Positions 51,921 through 60,305 of a stretch of 64,000 nt of DNA are shown piece after piece. Both the position numbers and the translations under genes were made by a program. The stretch lies in NCBI GenBank assembly GCA_038257155.1, contig JBBSJP010000006.1, positions 1 through 64,000 on the forward strand, read 5' to 3'. The notes under the pieces are model-generated. The model was not told where the DNA came from. It made no database searches and was given only the letters and a program-made list of their open reading frames with translations. Positions within the stretch are counted from its first letter, which is position 1. Every line of letters begins with the position of its first letter. The stretch is from JANJTY01 sp038257155 (GTDB lineage Bacteria > Pseudomonadota > Gammaproteobacteria > Xanthomonadales > Xanthomonadaceae).

Positions 51921-54662
51921 ATGCACATCCCCCCTCGCTTGCGACCCATTCTCGCGGCCCTGCTACTGGCCAGCCTGGCAGCCTCCGGCGCCAACCCCGC
52001 TCAGTCCGCAGGCACTGCGTTCACCTATCAAGGCCTGCTGGAAGACAGCGGCACGTCGGCGGCGAGCTACGACTTCGAGGTCGAGCTGTTTGACGATGTG
52101 AGCGGGGGCACCCCGGTGACCGTGGCACCGCAGAGCGTGTCCGGCGTGGCGCTTGTGGATGGCCACTTCACCCTGGAACTGGATTTCGGCGACGTGTTCA
52201 CTGGTCCGGATCGTTTCCTCGAACTGAGCGTGCGTCGCAGTGGGGAACCCGGCTTCACGCCACTGCTGCCGCGCCAACGGCTCGCGAGTTCGCCCTACGC
52301 CCAGCACGCGGACGACGCGGATTTCGCCGCAGAAGTGGCGGCAGGCAGCGTCACTGCGACCCATATTGATGCTGCTTCGGTACAGCGTCGCGTCGTCGGC
52401 ACCTGCGGCATAGGCCAAGCCATGCGCCAGGTCGACCAGGACGGCGGCGTCCAATGCGTATCGTTGCCGACGGACATCGGCGACGTGACCGCCGTGCTCG
52501 CAGGTTCCGGCTTGTCCGGCGGCGGCAGCGCCGGCGACCTCACCCTCGCGGTGAACTCCGCCGCGGTGCAGACCCGCATCGGCACGATCTGCACGGCCGG
52601 CAACGCGATTCGCGCCGTGGCCGAAGACGGCGGCGTGACCTGCGAGCCGATTCCTCCCGCTGGCGCCGGCGACATCACCAGCGTGGGCGCTGGCGCCGGC
52701 CTGCAGGGCGGAGCGGCCGCGGGCGATGTGACGCTCGCAGTGGATTTCCTCGCAGTGCAGGCCCGTGTCCAGAATACCTGCGGGGCGGGCGAGGCCATTG
52801 GTGCCGTGGCGCCGGACGGGAGCACCGCTTGCGTGCCGGCTGGCGACATCACGGCCGTGATCGCCGGCAGCGGACTCTCGGGTGGCGCCAGCGCGGGCAG
52901 CGCGACCCTGAACGTGGATTCTGGGGTCGTGCAGAACCGCGTGATCGGCACCTGTGGCGTGAGCCAGGCCATCGCCACGGTGAATCCGGACGGCAGCGTG
53001 GCCTGCAACAATTTTCCCGTCGTGCCGTCCGACTTCTGGTCGCGCCTCGGCAATGCCGGAACCAATCCGGCCGCGGACTTCCTCGGCACCACCGATGCGA
53101 ACGCCTTCGAGATCCGCACCAACAATCTGCGCAGTCTGCGGCTGGAACCGATTGCCACCGGCAGTACCATCAACCTGATCGCAGGCGCCTCGGCCAACGC
53201 ACCGCTTGCCGGCGTGCGTGGCGCCACCATCGCCGGAGGCGGCACCGCGGCGGCGGACGTCGACTTCAGTCCGGGCGGTGCCGCCCCGAATCGGGTCCTG
53301 GATTCCTTTGGCAGCGTCGGAGGCGGCCTGGGCAATGAAGCCGGTCTGGACGATGGCGATCCCACCCTCGGCGCTGGCGCGACCGTGGGCGGCGGCGCGG
53401 CCAACCGGGCAACTGCCCTGGCCAGCGTGGTCGCGGGCGGTCGCAACAACCTCGCCGCGGGCGTCAACGGCACGATCGGCGGCGGCAACGGCAACGATGT
53501 GACCGGGACCAACGGAACCGTAGCGGGTGGCGAGAACAACAGCGCCGGCCAGAACGATTTCGTCGGCGGCGGTGCCTCGAACAGCGCCAGCGGCGGCAAC
53601 GCCACCGTGGGCGGCGGCGCCAGCAACCTCGCCAGCCAGTTGACTTCGACTGTCGGCGGCGGCGTGGGAAATACCGCCAGCGCGCAATCAACGACCATCG
53701 CCGGTGGCTCCAGCAACGCCGCCAGCGGGACATTCGCCAGCATCGGTGGCGGCAACAACCATATCGCCAGCGGATCGCGCGCCAGCATCGGCGGCGGCAA
53801 CGCCAATACCGCAAGCGCGCAGAACGCCAGCGTCGGGGGCGGCATCAGCAACACCGCCAGTGGCCTCAACTCGACGGTCAGTGGCGGCAGCTCCAACAGC
53901 GCCAGCGGCGGCAACACCAGTGTCGCGGGCGGTCTCTTGAACACCGCCAGCAACTCGAACGCGACGGTGGCGGGCGGCGCCTCCAACAGCGCCAGTGGGT
54001 CGAGCGCGACGGTCGCGGGCGGAAACAACAACTGCGCCGGTGGCACCTTGAGCCTGGCGGCCGGCAACCGCGCAAAGGTCCGGACCGGAACCAGCAGCGG
54101 TGCGGCGGGCGCGGGATGCAGCGGCGTTGCGGCCTCGGGCGATACCAACGGTGATGAAGGAAGCTTCGTCTGGGCCGATGCCTCGAACTTCGATTTCGCT
54201 TCCACTGCCCCCAATCAGTTCAGCGTGCGCTCGGTGGGCGGCGCGCGGGTCGTGACAGCGATCGACGGCAGCGGCGTTGCGACCGCGGGCGTCAAGCTCG
54301 ACAACGGCGACAGCGCATGGGAAGTGCTGAGCGACCGCAACAGCAAGGCTGGCATCCAGGCGATTGACCCTCAGGACGTACTGGCCAGGGTCCTGGCACT
54401 GCCGATCTATCGCTGGCACTACCGCGCGCAGTCGCCCAGCATCCAGCACCTCGGGCCGATGGCGCAGGATTTCCACACCGCGTTTGACTTGAACGGCGAC
54501 GACAACAAGTCGATCTCGACCATCGACCCGGACGGCGTCGCGCTGGCCGCGATCCAGGGTCTGAATGCGCGCCTCGAAGCCGAGACTGCGGCGCTGCGCG
54601 CGGAACTGGCCGAGCTGCGCACGCAGTTGCGCGAACTGCGCACAATGGGAGCGAAGAAATGA
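51921..54662 (+). CDS. Secreted repeat protein with C-terminal S74 intramolecular chaperone
   Basis: The 913-residue product has a signal peptide (LRPILAALLLASLAASGANPAQSA). Residues about 30-135 form an N-terminal beta domain (AFTYQGLLEDSG). Residues about 160-360 hold four modules of ~60 residues with GDITAVxAGSGLSGG, VQ(N/T)R and a TCG...DG...C cysteine pair. Residues about 460-711 are GGG-N-ASG-type repeats. The C terminus (from 804) is an endosialidase-chaperone S74 domain: SDRNSK supplies the Ser804/Lys809 dyad, then IDPQDVLARVLALPI and HLGPMAQDF, ending in a coiled coil. S74 domains trimerise fibrous proteins and then cut themselves off. GGAG precedes the ATG. Confidence 0.9.
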   Translation: MHIPPRLRPILAALLLASLAASGANPAQSAGTAFTYQGLLEDSGTSAASYDFEVELFDDVSGGTPVTVAPQSVSGVALVDGHFTLELDFGDVFTGPDRFLELSVRRSGEPGFTPLLPRQRLASSPYAQHADDADFAAEVAAGSVTATHIDAASVQRRVVGTCGIGQAMRQVDQDGGVQCVSLPTDIGDVTAVLAGSGLSGGGSAGDLTLAVNSAAVQTRIGTICTAGNAIRAVAEDGGVTCEPIPPAGAGDITSVGAGAGLQGGAAAGDVTLAVDFLAVQARVQNTCGAGEAIGAVAPDGSTACVPAGDITAVIAGSGLSGGASAGSATLNVDSGVVQNRVIGTCGVSQAIATVNPDGSVACNNFPVVPSDFWSRLGNAGTNPAADFLGTTDANAFEIRTNNLRSLRLEPIATGSTINLIAGASANAPLAGVRGATIAGGGTAAADVDFSPGGAAPNRVLDSFGSVGGGLGNEAGLDDGDPTLGAGATVGGGAANRATALASVVAGGRNNLAAGVNGTIGGGNGNDVTGTNGTVAGGENNSAGQNDFVGGGASNSASGGNATVGGGASNLASQLTSTVGGGVGNTASAQSTTIAGGSSNAASGTFASIGGGNNHIASGSRASIGGGNANTASAQNASVGGGISNTASGLNSTVSGGSSNSASGGNTSVAGGLLNTASNSNATVAGGASNSASGSSATVAGGNNNCAGGTLSLAAGNRAKVRTGTSSGAAGAGCSGVAASGDTNGDEGSFVWADASNFDFASTAPNQFSVRSVGGARVVTAIDGSGVATAGVKLDNGDSAWEVLSDRNSKAGIQAIDPQDVLARVLALPIYRWHYRAQSPSIQHLGPMAQDFHTAFDLNGDDNKSISTIDPDGVALAAIQGLNARLEAETAALRAELAELRTQLRELRTMGAKK
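53604..54053 (+). repeat. Ten tandem 45-bp units coding GGG-x2-N-x-ASG repeats
   Basis: Ten consecutive 15-residue units of the form (T/S)(V/I)xGGxxNxASxxxx are in perfect register, for example TVGGGVGNTASAQST and TIAGGSSNAASGTFA. The regular Gly, Asn and Ala-Ser positions suggest stacked turns of a beta-roll or beta-helix, comparable with YadA-head repeats. More degenerate units extend leftward to about 53300. Confidence 0.85.
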
Positions 54663-54985
54663 GCGCCACAGGGAATCGCTACCGCGCCTGCCTTGCCTTG
54701 ACGGCGACCTTGGCCGTGTCGACCGGCGTCCTCTTCGCGCAATCGACTGGCGGTGATTTCACGCTGAAGAAATCCGTGCTCGCCAGCGGCAGCGCCACGG
54801 TCGCCGGCGGCGACTTCCGCAGCAGCGCCACCGCAGGCCAGCACGATGCCGGCACGAGCAGCGGCGGCGACTTTCGCGTGCAGGGCGGCTTCTGGCCTGC
54901 ACCGGCGAGTGGGCCGCCAGCGGACGGTTCGGCAATCTTCTGCGACGGGTTCGAAAACACGCCCTGCGCATCGGGCGGGTCCTGA
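54659..54985 (+). CDS. Small secreted protein with IFCDGFE tail
   Basis: The 108-residue product has a signal peptide (CLALTATLAVSTGVLFAQ), a Gly/Ser-rich body with three GGDF motifs at 25-30 residue spacing (GGDFTLKKSV, GGDFRSSATAG, GGDFRVQGGFWP) and the tail AIFCDGFENTPCASGGS. It overlaps the S74 protein by four bases, so it is co-translated and may be a partner or minor component of the fibre. Family is not recognised. Confidence 0.7.
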   Translation: MSATGNRYRACLALTATLAVSTGVLFAQSTGGDFTLKKSVLASGSATVAGGDFRSSATAGQHDAGTSSGGDFRVQGGFWPAPASGPPADGSAIFCDGFENTPCASGGS

Positions 54986-54990
54986 GCGGG

Positions 54991-55341
54991 ATGGGCTTGG
55001 CGATGCTGCGGCCGCACAAAGTCACGGATTGCCCGCAAATCGGCTTCGCCCGTTTGCTTCTCCTCCGGCTCGTGGCCGGTTCCATCGCGACGCTCGTCGG
55101 CACGCAATTCGTGGAACCGCCCTGGAACCTCGGCACGGGTGCCTCGCAGGCAACCATGGCGATGGCTGGTTGCGGCGTGTCATTGGCCGTCTCAGGCGCG
55201 GACCGCACGAAGTTTCTGTTGTTCTCGCTTGCGTTCGCCATCTTCGCGGCACTTTCGCTCGATCTGATCCATGCCGGCCATCCGAAAGCCGGACACATCA
55301 CCGGGCTTCTGTTGGGGACACTGATGACAAGGGCCTTCTGA
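54991..55341 (+). CDS. Small membrane protein of unknown function
   Basis: The 116-residue product starts five bases after the previous stop. It has three or four hydrophobic segments (RLLLLRLVAGSIATLVG, MAMAGCGVSLAVSG, FLLFSLAFAIFAALSLDLI, ITGLLLGTLM). Codon use looks coding. The last segment, HAGHPKAGHITGLLLGTL, resembles the final helix of rhomboid proteases (HxxGxxxG-like), but no GxSG nucleophile is present, so at best it is a remnant or fragment. No ribosome site is clear. Confidence 0.4.
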   Translation: MGLAMLRPHKVTDCPQIGFARLLLLRLVAGSIATLVGTQFVEPPWNLGTGASQATMAMAGCGVSLAVSGADRTKFLLFSLAFAIFAALSLDLIHAGHPKAGHITGLLLGTLMTRAF

Positions 55342-55463
55342 TGACAACGCGTCCTTGCATCCCGACAGACAACGGGCCGGGCCGTATGCGATCCGCACAA
55401 GGTCCGACCCCGCTCGAGCCAACAGAGCCCGGTGCAACGGCCCGTGTCGTCGACTTCGATTGA
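55341..55463 (+). CDS. Possible 40-residue coupled ORF
   Basis: An ATG shares one base with the preceding stop (TGATG) and reads 40 residues, Pro and Arg rich (MTTRPCIPTDNGPGRMRSAQ at the start), ending VVDFD. There is no similarity I recognise. It may be a chance frame. Confidence 0.2.
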   Translation: MTTRPCIPTDNGPGRMRSAQGPTPLEPTEPGATARVVDFD

Positions 55464-55704
55464 CGCGCCATTGCAGAGCGCGCGTTTAGTGGGAACGTGT
55501 GCCTAACTTCGGATTCCGCTGCATCCGCATCTTAAGCAATGCCCTCCGAGAAGCGACCGCTTGGTATCCAGGTTCCTGGGGATGGGTCTGCGTTCCCGCG
55601 CCGGGAATCCAATCCAGCCATCGCGGCGCCGGCCTGATGAGTTGATCCGATGTGCACCGCGTGCCGCACGCCGCGAGGAGAATTCATGGTCTTGGTTTCC
55701 TCCT

Positions 55705-56202
55705 TCACGCTGCAACGTTGTACATGTCCTCGAGGCGGGTGTAGCTATGCTCCATGCCCTCGGTCATGCCGGTGGAGACGGCGGCATCACGCGCTTCCTT
55801 CGACGCGAAGGTCAGATTGCAGACGAGCGTTGTGACGCCGTTCTGCTCACTGAGTTCAACTGACACGATGCAGGGATCGCCAACTGGCATGGCGTAGTCC
55901 ATCTCGCCCGGGTCGTAATATTGTTCGTGCACAAATTTCGACGGGCAGTTGACTTCGGTGAAGGTGCCGAAGAAGCCGAACTGCTTGCCGTCTTCGAGGC
56001 ATCTCCACTGCCACTTGTATTTGCCGCCGACGCGGATATCAATGTCGCAGACCGGCATATCCCAGCCGTCATAACCCTGCCACTTCCGCACGAGTTCGGG
56101 CTTGTTATGTGCATCCCACACCAATTGGCGGGGCGCATTGAACGACCGAGTGACGCGAACTTCGCGATCACTCGGCAAGGTAACCTCTGCGGGCTTGGTC
56201 AT
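55705..56202 (-). CDS. SRPBCC/AHSA1-domain protein
   Basis: The 165-residue product is an Aha1-C-like START-fold protein: EVRVTRSFNAPRQLVWDAH, LVRKWQGYDGWDMPVCDIDIRVGG and the C-terminal GMTEGMEHSYTRLED are typical. Such proteins bind hydrophobic ligands, but their roles are rarely known. It lies 80 bases after an ArsR-type regulator on the same strand, a frequent pair, so it is likely controlled by that regulator. Confidence 0.9.
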   Translation of the reverse strand: MTKPAEVTLPSDREVRVTRSFNAPRQLVWDAHNKPELVRKWQGYDGWDMPVCDIDIRVGGKYKWQWRCLEDGKQFGFFGTFTEVNCPSKFVHEQYYDPGEMDYAMPVGDPCIVSVELSEQNGVTTLVCNLTFASKEARDAAVSTGMTEGMEHSYTRLEDMYNVAA

Positions 56203-56282
56203 TGTCTTCTCCTTGGTGCTTCATCGTTATTGCGCGCCGCCATGAGGACAAACGAGCGAAACAACGCCCTGGCATGACTGCG

Positions 56283-56639
56283 CTACTTCTTTGTTCGAGT
56301 GCGCCTGGACGGTTTGGCTTGGAGTTCTTCGAGCAAGGCATCGAGGCGCCGGTAGTTTTGTTCGAAGATCTCGCGGTAACGTTCGATCCAATCCACTGCC
56401 TCCTCCAATCGCTTCGTTTCCAGTTTGCGTGGACGCCGTTGCGCATCGACTCCCATCGAAATGAGGCCGGCGCGCTCAAGCACTTTCAGATGTTTGGAAA
56501 TGGCTGGTTGGCTCATCTCGAACGGCTCGGCGAGTTCCGTCACTGAGGCCTCTCCCATGGCCAGCCGCGCCAGGATGGCGCGGCGGGTGGGGTCGGCCAG
56601 AGCAGCGAACGTCAGGTCGAGTCGTTCCGAAGCTTGCAT
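56283..56639 (-). CDS. ArsR-family helix-turn-helix regulator
   Basis: The 118-residue product has an ArsR winged helix with FAALADPTRRAILARLAMGEASVTELAEPF and MSQPAISKHLKVLERAGLI as recognition helix. The metal-binding CxC motif of true ArsR sensors is absent, so it probably does not sense metal. The C-terminal WIERYREIFEQNYRRLDALLEEL is the form seen in regulators paired with SRPBCC proteins. It should repress itself and the downstream gene. Confidence 0.92.
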   Translation of the reverse strand: MQASERLDLTFAALADPTRRAILARLAMGEASVTELAEPFEMSQPAISKHLKVLERAGLISMGVDAQRRPRKLETKRLEEAVDWIERYREIFEQNYRRLDALLEELQAKPSRRTRTKK

Positions 56640-56652
56640 AACTGTCTATTTC

Positions 56653-56670
56653 CATAACTTAAAGGTAATG
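56653..56670. promoter_or_regulatory. Candidate operator of the ArsR-type regulator
   Basis: An imperfect dyad, CATAAC-6-GTAATG, lies 13 bases upstream of the regulator start in the most AT-rich stretch of this area. Its placement fits autoregulation by an ArsR-family protein. Confidence 0.35.
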
Positions 56671-56803
56671 TACAAAGGGAATTTCAGCCAGTCAAGGCAT
56701 TGGAGTCAAATTTCCAAGTCAGGCCGGACAAACACGGAATAAGCACACGGTGGCGCGCTGCCTGTGAACGAACGACCGCTCGGCTTCGGCCCGAAGCGAT
56801 TTC

Positions 56804-56823
56804 GAATGACCCAAATGGGTCGA
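56804..56823 (+). repeat. Short intergenic repeat, copy 1
   Basis: GAATGACCCAAATGGGTCGA matches the copy at 59167-59186 at 17 of 20 bases, in the same orientation. The core GACC-(C/A)(A/C)AAT-GGGTC is nearly palindromic. The whole 56640-57232 gap (593 bases) holds this repeat, the candidate operator and no convincing gene. Confidence 0.5.
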
Positions 56824-57232
56824 GTTGCGCCCCTCGCGATTGGCGCTGACCGGTCAGGAAGCGCCATTCGCCAACGTCAACAAGAGACATCCCGTAAGCG
56901 GTCAGTTGGCAACAACGTCGCCGCAACCTCACCCGCGAACACCCCGATCCTCGCCGAAAGCGGCGGTTGGGCGGGCGCAGCCTACGCCGAGGACTGGCTG
57001 GAAAGGGCGTTTGAATTTCCTGGACTCCCACCTGCCCGATCGCGCGAGAGCCGCCACGAACCCCGAAGTCTCAAGGAGTCATCGCCGCGATGATGAGGCC
57101 CACAACTGGCGATGCCTCGCGGCCGGCAATGCATCGTTGACCTCTGGCAGGCCATCTCGTGCGGCCGAAGCTGCCACTATGGGCGCGCGGCCAAATCTCC
57201 CAACTCCCCGCATCGCCCAATGGATTATTGCC

Positions 57233-59020
57233 ATGACCTGTGCTGCCAACTCCCGAATTGCCCTCGCGCTCACGGCCATTTTTCTAACCACGGGCAGCGC
57301 CAGCGCCAATGCCGTGGATGCACGCGTCGCCGAGGTGGAACGCGCACTGCGTCCTGCAGTGAGCATCATCGGAGAGGAGCGCTGGACACTGGAAGAACGC
57401 ATGCGTCATTACGGCGTGCCGGGCGTCGCGATTACGGTGATCGACGACGGCGGGGTGGCCTGGACGCGTGTCTACGGACTCGCTGATCGCGAGAGCGGCA
57501 CACCGATGAGCGAACAGACCCTGCTTCAAGCCGCCTCGATCAGCAAACCGGTGGCCGCGGTCGGCGCGATGACCCTGGTCGAGGCCGGAACCCTGAGCCT
57601 TGACCAACCAGTCAACGAACGTCTGACGTCCTGGAAGATTCCCGACAATGACTTCACGACCAAGGTGCCGGTGACGCTGGCCCACCTGCTCAGCCATACC
57701 GGGGGCCTGACCGTGCACGGCTTCGGCGGTTACGCGGCAGGCGCGCCGGTGCCAAACGTTTCGCAGATACTGGACGGCGAGCCCCCATCCAATTCGGCGC
57801 CGGTGCGCGTCGACCAGTTGCCCGGCAGTGCCTGGCGCTACTCGGGAGGCGGCTACACAGTCGCGCAACTGCTGATGAGCGAAGTGGCCGACGCACCGTT
57901 CGAGGCGCTGATGCAGCGCGCCGTGCTGGTTCCCGCCGGCATGCAGCAAAGCACGTTCGAGAATCCGCTTCCCGCGGGTCTTCTGCAGAAAGCTGCTGCG
58001 GGCGTGCTGCCGGACGGCAGTGCGGTACCCGGCAAGCGCCACACCTACCCGGAAATGGCCGCCGCTGGTATGTGGACCACTTCTGCCGACCTCGCGCGCT
58101 TCATTCTGGAAGTGCAGAAGGCCTTGCGGGGTGACAGCAAGCTGCTCACTGCGTCCACTGCGAAGTCGATGCTGGCGCCTCGGCTCAGCGACTACGGACT
58201 CGGCTTCGGCCTTCCCAAGGTCAACGGCGAGGCCTACTTCGGGCATAACGGCTGGAACGAAGGCTTCTGCGCCTTGCTCGTCGCCCATCAGAGCAAGGGC
58301 GTCGGCGTCGCGATCATGATCAATGCCAATCAGCCGCAGCTGATGGAAGAGATCAAGCGCGCGGTGGCCTTTACCTACGGCTGGCCAGGCTATGTCGAAC
58401 ACGAATCACGGCCGATCGCGACGTCCGTTCTCGACAGCGTAGCGGGCCGCTACCGCTACAACGCCGAACAGGTGATCGAGATCGCCGCCGACGCTGGTCG
58501 CCTCTACCTCACCTACGCCGGCGACCTGCGCATGGAACTCGTCGCCGTGGGCGACAACCGCTACCTGCGCCGGGAGCGCGATTCCGCGATCAGCTTCCAG
58601 ACCGGCGAAGCCGACCAACGCGAACTCGCCTTCGAGCTTCCAGATGGTGCGCTCCAGCGTCACCCGCGGATCGCGAACGACGACCGCCTGCCACGCGAAC
58701 TGCTGTTGGCCGACCAAGCCGCCGCCGCACTGGACGCCTACACCCGATTGAAGGACGCCGGCGATGAGGCCGCCAGCGAGGACTATCTCAATCGGGAGGG
58801 AATGGGTCTTGTGCAGCGCGGCCGTCTCGACGCCGCGATCAAGCTGCTTACCCTAAACACTCAGCTGTATCCCACCTCTGCCAACACCTGGGACAGCCTT
58901 GCTTACGCCTATCTCATGCAGGACAACAAGCCGCTCGCGCGCGAACACTACCGCAAGGCACTGACGGTCGACCCCGACTTCGCGTCGGCCAAGCAGGCAC
59001 TGGAGAAGTTGGGCGAGTGA
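57233..59020 (+). CDS. Beta-lactamase-fold serine hydrolase with C-terminal TPR
   Basis: The 595-residue product has a signal peptide (IALALTAIFLTTGSASANA) and a class C/PBP4*-like domain: the nucleophile motif SISK in QAASISKPVAAVG, the tyrosine motif YSGG, LLSHTGGL and the third motif HNGWNEGF (HxG in place of KTG). Such proteins include esterases, D-aminopeptidases and peptidoglycan hydrolases; true beta-lactamase activity is unlikely. After a lipocalin-like segment (about 400-480) the last ~85 residues form two TPR units (GLVQRGRLDAAIKLLTLNTQ, NTWDSLAYAYL), as in family members. The ATG at 57233 begins the signal peptide; the longer frame is not plausible. Confidence 0.88.
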   Translation: MTCAANSRIALALTAIFLTTGSASANAVDARVAEVERALRPAVSIIGEERWTLEERMRHYGVPGVAITVIDDGGVAWTRVYGLADRESGTPMSEQTLLQAASISKPVAAVGAMTLVEAGTLSLDQPVNERLTSWKIPDNDFTTKVPVTLAHLLSHTGGLTVHGFGGYAAGAPVPNVSQILDGEPPSNSAPVRVDQLPGSAWRYSGGGYTVAQLLMSEVADAPFEALMQRAVLVPAGMQQSTFENPLPAGLLQKAAAGVLPDGSAVPGKRHTYPEMAAAGMWTTSADLARFILEVQKALRGDSKLLTASTAKSMLAPRLSDYGLGFGLPKVNGEAYFGHNGWNEGFCALLVAHQSKGVGVAIMINANQPQLMEEIKRAVAFTYGWPGYVEHESRPIATSVLDSVAGRYRYNAEQVIEIAADAGRLYLTYAGDLRMELVAVGDNRYLRRERDSAISFQTGEADQRELAFELPDGALQRHPRIANDDRLPRELLLADQAAAALDAYTRLKDAGDEAASEDYLNREGMGLVQRGRLDAAIKLLTLNTQLYPTSANTWDSLAYAYLMQDNKPLAREHYRKALTVDPDFASAKQALEKLGE

Positions 59021-59166
59021 GCCTGTCATCCATCGTGCTCATCTCGCAAGAGCGCCGCTAGTCGTCCTGAACCGCCCGCGATTTCGGAATGCTCGAATTC
59101 TTGGGACGATGGAGCCATGTGTGAGCGGGCACGAATGTCTGCTTTCGCCTCCTTCGAGTGCGAGGC

Positions 59167-59186
59167 GAACGACCACAATGGGTCGA
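59167..59186 (+). repeat. Short intergenic repeat, copy 2
   Basis: GAACGACCACAATGGGTCGA is related to the copy at 56804. It lies in the 302-base gap 59021-59322 between convergent genes, which otherwise shows nothing clear. Around it, TGTCTGCTTTCG (59137-59148) and CGAAAGCGGGCA (59184-59195) form imperfect inverted arms, so the unit may be a hairpin of about 60 bases. Confidence 0.5.
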
Positions 59187-59322
59187 AAGCGGGCAGTCAC
59201 ACGACAAATTCATCGGCGAACGTAACTGATCTGCTGGGAGATGTTGGTCAAGGATCTGGCTGTTCGCTGTAACGGCAAACCAGTGTTCTGTCGACTCACC
59301 GTGATCCTTCATCTTGCCCTTT

Positions 59323-60276
59323 TCAGCCCAACGCGCCACCGCAGCTTGACCCTTGCCCGGCGGTGCATCCGTAGCAATGCTGGGCCACCGCGATGCGGCG
59401 TGGCGGCGGGGCGTCCAGCAGTTCACGCAAGTGGCGTTTGCCTTCGCCGCCCATCGGCAGGCCCAGCATCTGGTTGAAATCGCAGTCGTAAAGATAGCCC
59501 TGCCAGTCGACGCTGACCAGGTTGCGGCACATCACCGCGGCGAGGTTCTCGTCGCGGTGTGCTTCGCGCAGGGTGCCCATGTAAGCCTCGAAGCGGCCCT
59601 TGCTGATAAGCCAGGAGCCATAGCGCTTGATCGGCATGTTGGCCAGGGCAAACAGCTGGTTGAAGACGATGCCGAAGTTTTCTGCCAGCAGGCGCTTGTA
59701 GTCGGCCTCCAGCTTGTTCTGCTCGGGTGGCAGGAAGGCGCCATTCGGGTTGTAGACCAGGTTCATCACCAGGCCACTGTCTGGCTGACCGTAGCCCAGC
59801 GCGTTGAGCGACTGCAGTGCACGAATTGAAGATTCGAACACGCCGTCGCCGCGCTGTTCGTCGACATTGGCCTGGCTGTAGCAGGGCAGGGAGGCCACGA
59901 TCTCGATTCGTTGCATGGCGAGAAAGTCGCCCACCCATTCATAGCCTGTCTCTTCCATGATGGTGGGATTGAGGCGGTCCATGACCCGCATTCCGCGATC
60001 GCGGGCCTGCTCAACCAGCCAGCGAAAATGCGGGTTCATTTCTGGCGAGCCGCCGGTGAGGTCCAGGGTTCGAATGCCTCGTGCGGTCGCCACGGCCAAC
60101 GCCAGTTGCATGGTCTCGCGATCCATCAGCTCGGTACGTTTTGGGCCAGCATTCACGTGGCAGTGAATGCAGCTCAGGTTGCAGAGATAGCCGAGATTGA
60201 GCTGCAAGGTGTCGAGTACACCGCGTTCGATGGCGGGGAAGTCGGACTCGAGCAGGCGGGGCAGGGTGTCGTGCAT
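59323..60276 (-). CDS. arsS: Arsenosugar biosynthesis radical SAM protein ArsS
   Basis: ArsS transfers the 5'-deoxyadenosyl group to dimethylarsenite on the way to arsenosugars. The 317-residue product has the radical-SAM cluster motif CNLSCIHCH (CxxxCxxC), the SAM block LTGGSPEMNP, and a C-terminal cysteine-rich region with CRNLVSV, LYDCDFNQMLG and HCYGCTAGQGSSCGG. In relatives one cysteine may be selenocysteine; here all are Cys. The order with two glycosyltransferases upstream on the same strand is characteristic. No arsM methyltransferase is visible in the window. Confidence 0.93.
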   Translation of the reverse strand: MHDTLPRLLESDFPAIERGVLDTLQLNLGYLCNLSCIHCHVNAGPKRTELMDRETMQLALAVATARGIRTLDLTGGSPEMNPHFRWLVEQARDRGMRVMDRLNPTIMEETGYEWVGDFLAMQRIEIVASLPCYSQANVDEQRGDGVFESSIRALQSLNALGYGQPDSGLVMNLVYNPNGAFLPPEQNKLEADYKRLLAENFGIVFNQLFALANMPIKRYGSWLISKGRFEAYMGTLREAHRDENLAAVMCRNLVSVDWQGYLYDCDFNQMLGLPMGGEGKRHLRELLDAPPPRRIAVAQHCYGCTAGQGSSCGGALG

Positions 60277-60305
60277 GGGCGGGCAGATTCGGAGTTGGGA
60301 AAGCG

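Noticed and set aside
51963..54214. Long minus-strand frames opposite the S74 protein
   Set aside because: They are shadows of a high-GC repetitive coding region, with low-complexity Pro/Leu or Ala/Arg composition.
51921..54662. Prophage tail fibre
   Set aside because: The protein has a Sec signal peptide and no phage structural, lysis or integrase genes lie nearby.
55686..55850. ATG with a good GAGGAG site at 55686
   Set aside because: The frame is short, Cys/Arg rich and antisense to the SRPBCC gene, so the site is probably coincidental.
56283..56639. Arsenic-responsive ArsR controlling the arsenosugar cluster
   Set aside because: The cysteine metal-binding motif is absent, the cluster is 3 kb away on a separate transcript, and the regulator pairs with the SRPBCC gene.
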